Source of the DNA: Polymorphobacter multimanifer
GTDB lineage: Bacteria > Pseudomonadota > Alphaproteobacteria > Sphingomonadales > Sphingomonadaceae
Direction of reading: 5' to 3'
Assembly (NCBI RefSeq): GCF_014205635.1
Contig: NZ_JACIIV010000002.1
Location: 124,001 to 188,000, forward strand
Length of the DNA stretch: 64,000 nucleotides
How positions within the stretch are numbered: the stretch's first letter is position 1; every line of letters begins with the position of its first letter. Below, piece by piece: positions 62,855 to 64,000 of the stretch. Below the pieces are notes generated by a model. The model was not told the DNA's origin and did no database searches. It worked only from the letters and a program-made list of their open reading frames with translations. The position numbers and the translations under genes were made by a program.

Positions 62855-63274
62855 TCACCTGCGGGCTGCGTAGATAACCAAATACAGCAGCAGCCCCGCC
62901 GGCCCGGCGACGAAGGTGAGCAGCAGGCAGGGGATGACGAGCAGATGCGGCACCCGGCCGGCACCTGCGTCCTCCACTTCCCAGCTTCCCGCCCAGAGGT
63001 CGAACGCCAGATAATGCACCCAGCCGGCGAGCAGTGCGGCTTCGCTGGAGAGCAGCAGTCGCACGCCCTGCAGCGAGGTGAAGCCCGCCCCCTCGGGCGG
63101 TCCTTCTCCTGCAAGCCCGAAGCCGAGCATCGCCACATAGCCTCCACACAGCATTGCAGCGACAAGGCGGGCGACGAGCACGGCGGTCCGTCGCCAGCGC
63201 GGCGCGATGAGCAAGCACAGCCAGCCCGCGAGCGCCACGGCATTGGCGATGTCGAAAAGCCGGGCGTTGCTCAC
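62855..63274 (-). CDS. ABA4-like (DUF4281) membrane protein
   Basis: 139 residues from GTG 63274, overlapping the glucokinase stop. Four membrane helices: FDIANAVALAGWLCLLIAP, TAVLVARLVAAMLCGGYVAM, LLLSSEAALLAGWVHYLAFDLW and LLVIPCLLLTFVAGPAGLLLYLVIYA. WVHYLAFDLWAGSWE and the PCLLLTFVAGPAGLL segment are the ABA4 signature. The plant member acts in neoxanthin synthesis; bacterial members have no proven role, though a carotenoid link is possible in a pigmented sphingomonad. Confidence 0.88.
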   Translation of the reverse strand: MSNARLFDIANAVALAGWLCLLIAPRWRRTAVLVARLVAAMLCGGYVAMLGFGLAGEGPPEGAGFTSLQGVRLLLSSEAALLAGWVHYLAFDLWAGSWEVEDAGAGRVPHLLVIPCLLLTFVAGPAGLLLYLVIYAARR

Positions 63275-64000
63275 GCGACGGCCGCGCCGAGCAGGCCGGG
63301 CTCATCGAGGAGCAGCCGCAGCACGCTGATGCCGTGCATGTGCTCGCGGAAGCGGCCCTTGTCGCGGAAGCGCTCGACAAAGGCCGGATGTGCCAGCCGC
63401 TCGCCGATCCGCGCGCCCAGCCCGCCAGCGATGACCACGGCGCGGGCACCCTGTGCCAGCGCGATGTCCCCGGCGAAGCCGCCGAGCATCGCGAGAAAGC
63501 GTTCGAGCGTGCCGCGCGCCTCGCTGCTTTCCTGCGCCAGCACCTCGGCCCAGAGCGCCTTCTGGTTTTCGGCCGGCGCGCCGCCCATGGCAAGATGGAT
63601 CGCGGCGAGCCCTGGCCCGGAGACGAGTCGTTCCGCCGACACCCGGCCGTGCAGCCCGCGCCGCACCGCAGTGAGCAGCAGATCCTCGATGCCATCGACC
63701 GCGGCAAAGCCGATATGCCCGGCTTCGGTCGGCACCACCGCGTGCAGGCCGCCTTCGCGGACCAGCATCGCCACGCCGAGCCCGGTGCCGGGGCCGATGA
63801 TGCTTGTCACACCGCGCGTCGGAAGGCCGCTGCGGGGGCCACAGATCGGCGCCAGATCGCCGGGCCCGGCATGGGCGACTGCATGCGCCACCGCTTCGAA
63901 ATCATTGATCAGCCGCACCGAGTCGAGCCCAAGTTCGGCAGCAAGGGCCGCCGGGTGGATGCTCCAGGGGTTGTTGGTGAATTGCAGCACCTCGCCCTCC
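63271..64000 (-). CDS. glk: Glucokinase, C-terminal part (cut by window edge)
   Basis: About 243 residues are visible; the start lies beyond 64000. FTNNPWSIHPAALAAELGLDSVRLINDFEAVAHAV, GPGTGLGVAMLV, TEAGHIGFAAV and GGLGARIGERLAHPAFVERFRDKG fit the bacterial Glk family (not ROK). It phosphorylates glucose with ATP. First visible gene of the operon running down to the thioesterase. Confidence 0.93.
   Translation of the reverse strand, partial: EGEVLQFTNNPWSIHPAALAAELGLDSVRLINDFEAVAHAVAHAGPGDLAPICGPRSGLPTRGVTSIIGPGTGLGVAMLVREGGLHAVVPTEAGHIGFAAVDGIEDLLLTAVRRGLHGRVSAERLVSGPGLAAIHLAMGGAPAENQKALWAEVLAQESSEARGTLERFLAMLGGFAGDIALAQGARAVVIAGGLGARIGERLAHPAFVERFRDKGRFREHMHGISVLRLLLDEPGLLGAAVA

Overview
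The window is a GC-rich, very compact chromosomal segment of an alphaproteobacterium, most likely of the order Sphingomonadales. The evidence is the mix of families: UrcA, PEPxxWA-CTERM, DUF2490, DUF885, the SUMT-DUF2849-sulfite reductase-DUF934 block, the pyrE-pdxJ-acpS-lepB order, and an RNase E with an acidic insert and an Ala/Glu/Arg-rich tail ending in WWQRTFG. No rRNA, tRNA, CRISPR, phage, transposase or plasmid gene was seen. The genus cannot be fixed from the sequence alone.

Layout. 1-2083: a DUF1330 tail, a periplasmic cytochrome c and a Tat-exported amine oxidase interrupted by one in-frame TGA. 2311-2922: LolA. 2976-3785: an orphan LuxR-type regulator, divergent from a tightly coupled four-gene operon (3990-13341). 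That operon encodes a pentaheme-type cytochrome, a lipoprotein with two GlcG/HbpS-like domains, an outer-membrane beta-barrel candidate and a 1373-residue decaheme cytochrome fused to an LVIVD-repeat propeller. It looks like a trans-envelope electron conduit and is the most unusual locus here. 13684-16769: assimilatory sulfite reduction with siroheme synthesis. 16921-23415: rne, rpsD, rpoZ and the stringent-response gene rsh. 24537-27199: pyrE, a possible 33-codon ORF, pdxJ, acpS, lepB.

27196-31067: a DUF2490 gene, a DUF885 peptidase-like gene and an amidohydrolase in one direction. 31144-31418: gene debris (a membrane-protein start joined to the tail of a small XRE regulator). 31419-43782: mostly single genes and small operons, including a GPH transporter, a glycine-zipper lipoprotein, a GST with a 16-bp hairpin over its ribosome site, lemA-TPM-TPM, mscL-META, an Rrf2 regulator, UrcA, rho, PhnA-like, HIT, TetR with an alpha/beta hydrolase, a PEP-CTERM protein, a zincin and a PCu(A)C copper chaperone. 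43844-47077: dnaK-dnaJ behind a good heat-shock promoter.

47120-50603: a surface-glycan set (Alg14/PssD-like, Alg13/PssE-like, carbamoyltransferase, GT2). 57314-50592 on the minus strand is a run of eight overlapping or abutting genes (cinA-like, lapA-like, pyrF, trpF, trpB, trpA, accD, folC) joining pyrimidine, tryptophan, fatty-acid and folate synthesis. Then come map and radC, a secreted alkyl sulfatase, and a minus-strand operon running from glucokinase (cut by the window edge) through ABA4-like, DUF1289 and a second PssD/PssE-like pair to a thioesterase.

Compactness is extreme: start and stop codons overlap in most operons, and three convergent pairs share a TTAR tetranucleotide as stop codons on both strands. 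A palindromic intergenic repeat occurs four times, as two inverted pairs, one of which has perfect 35-bp arms between rpoZ and rsh.
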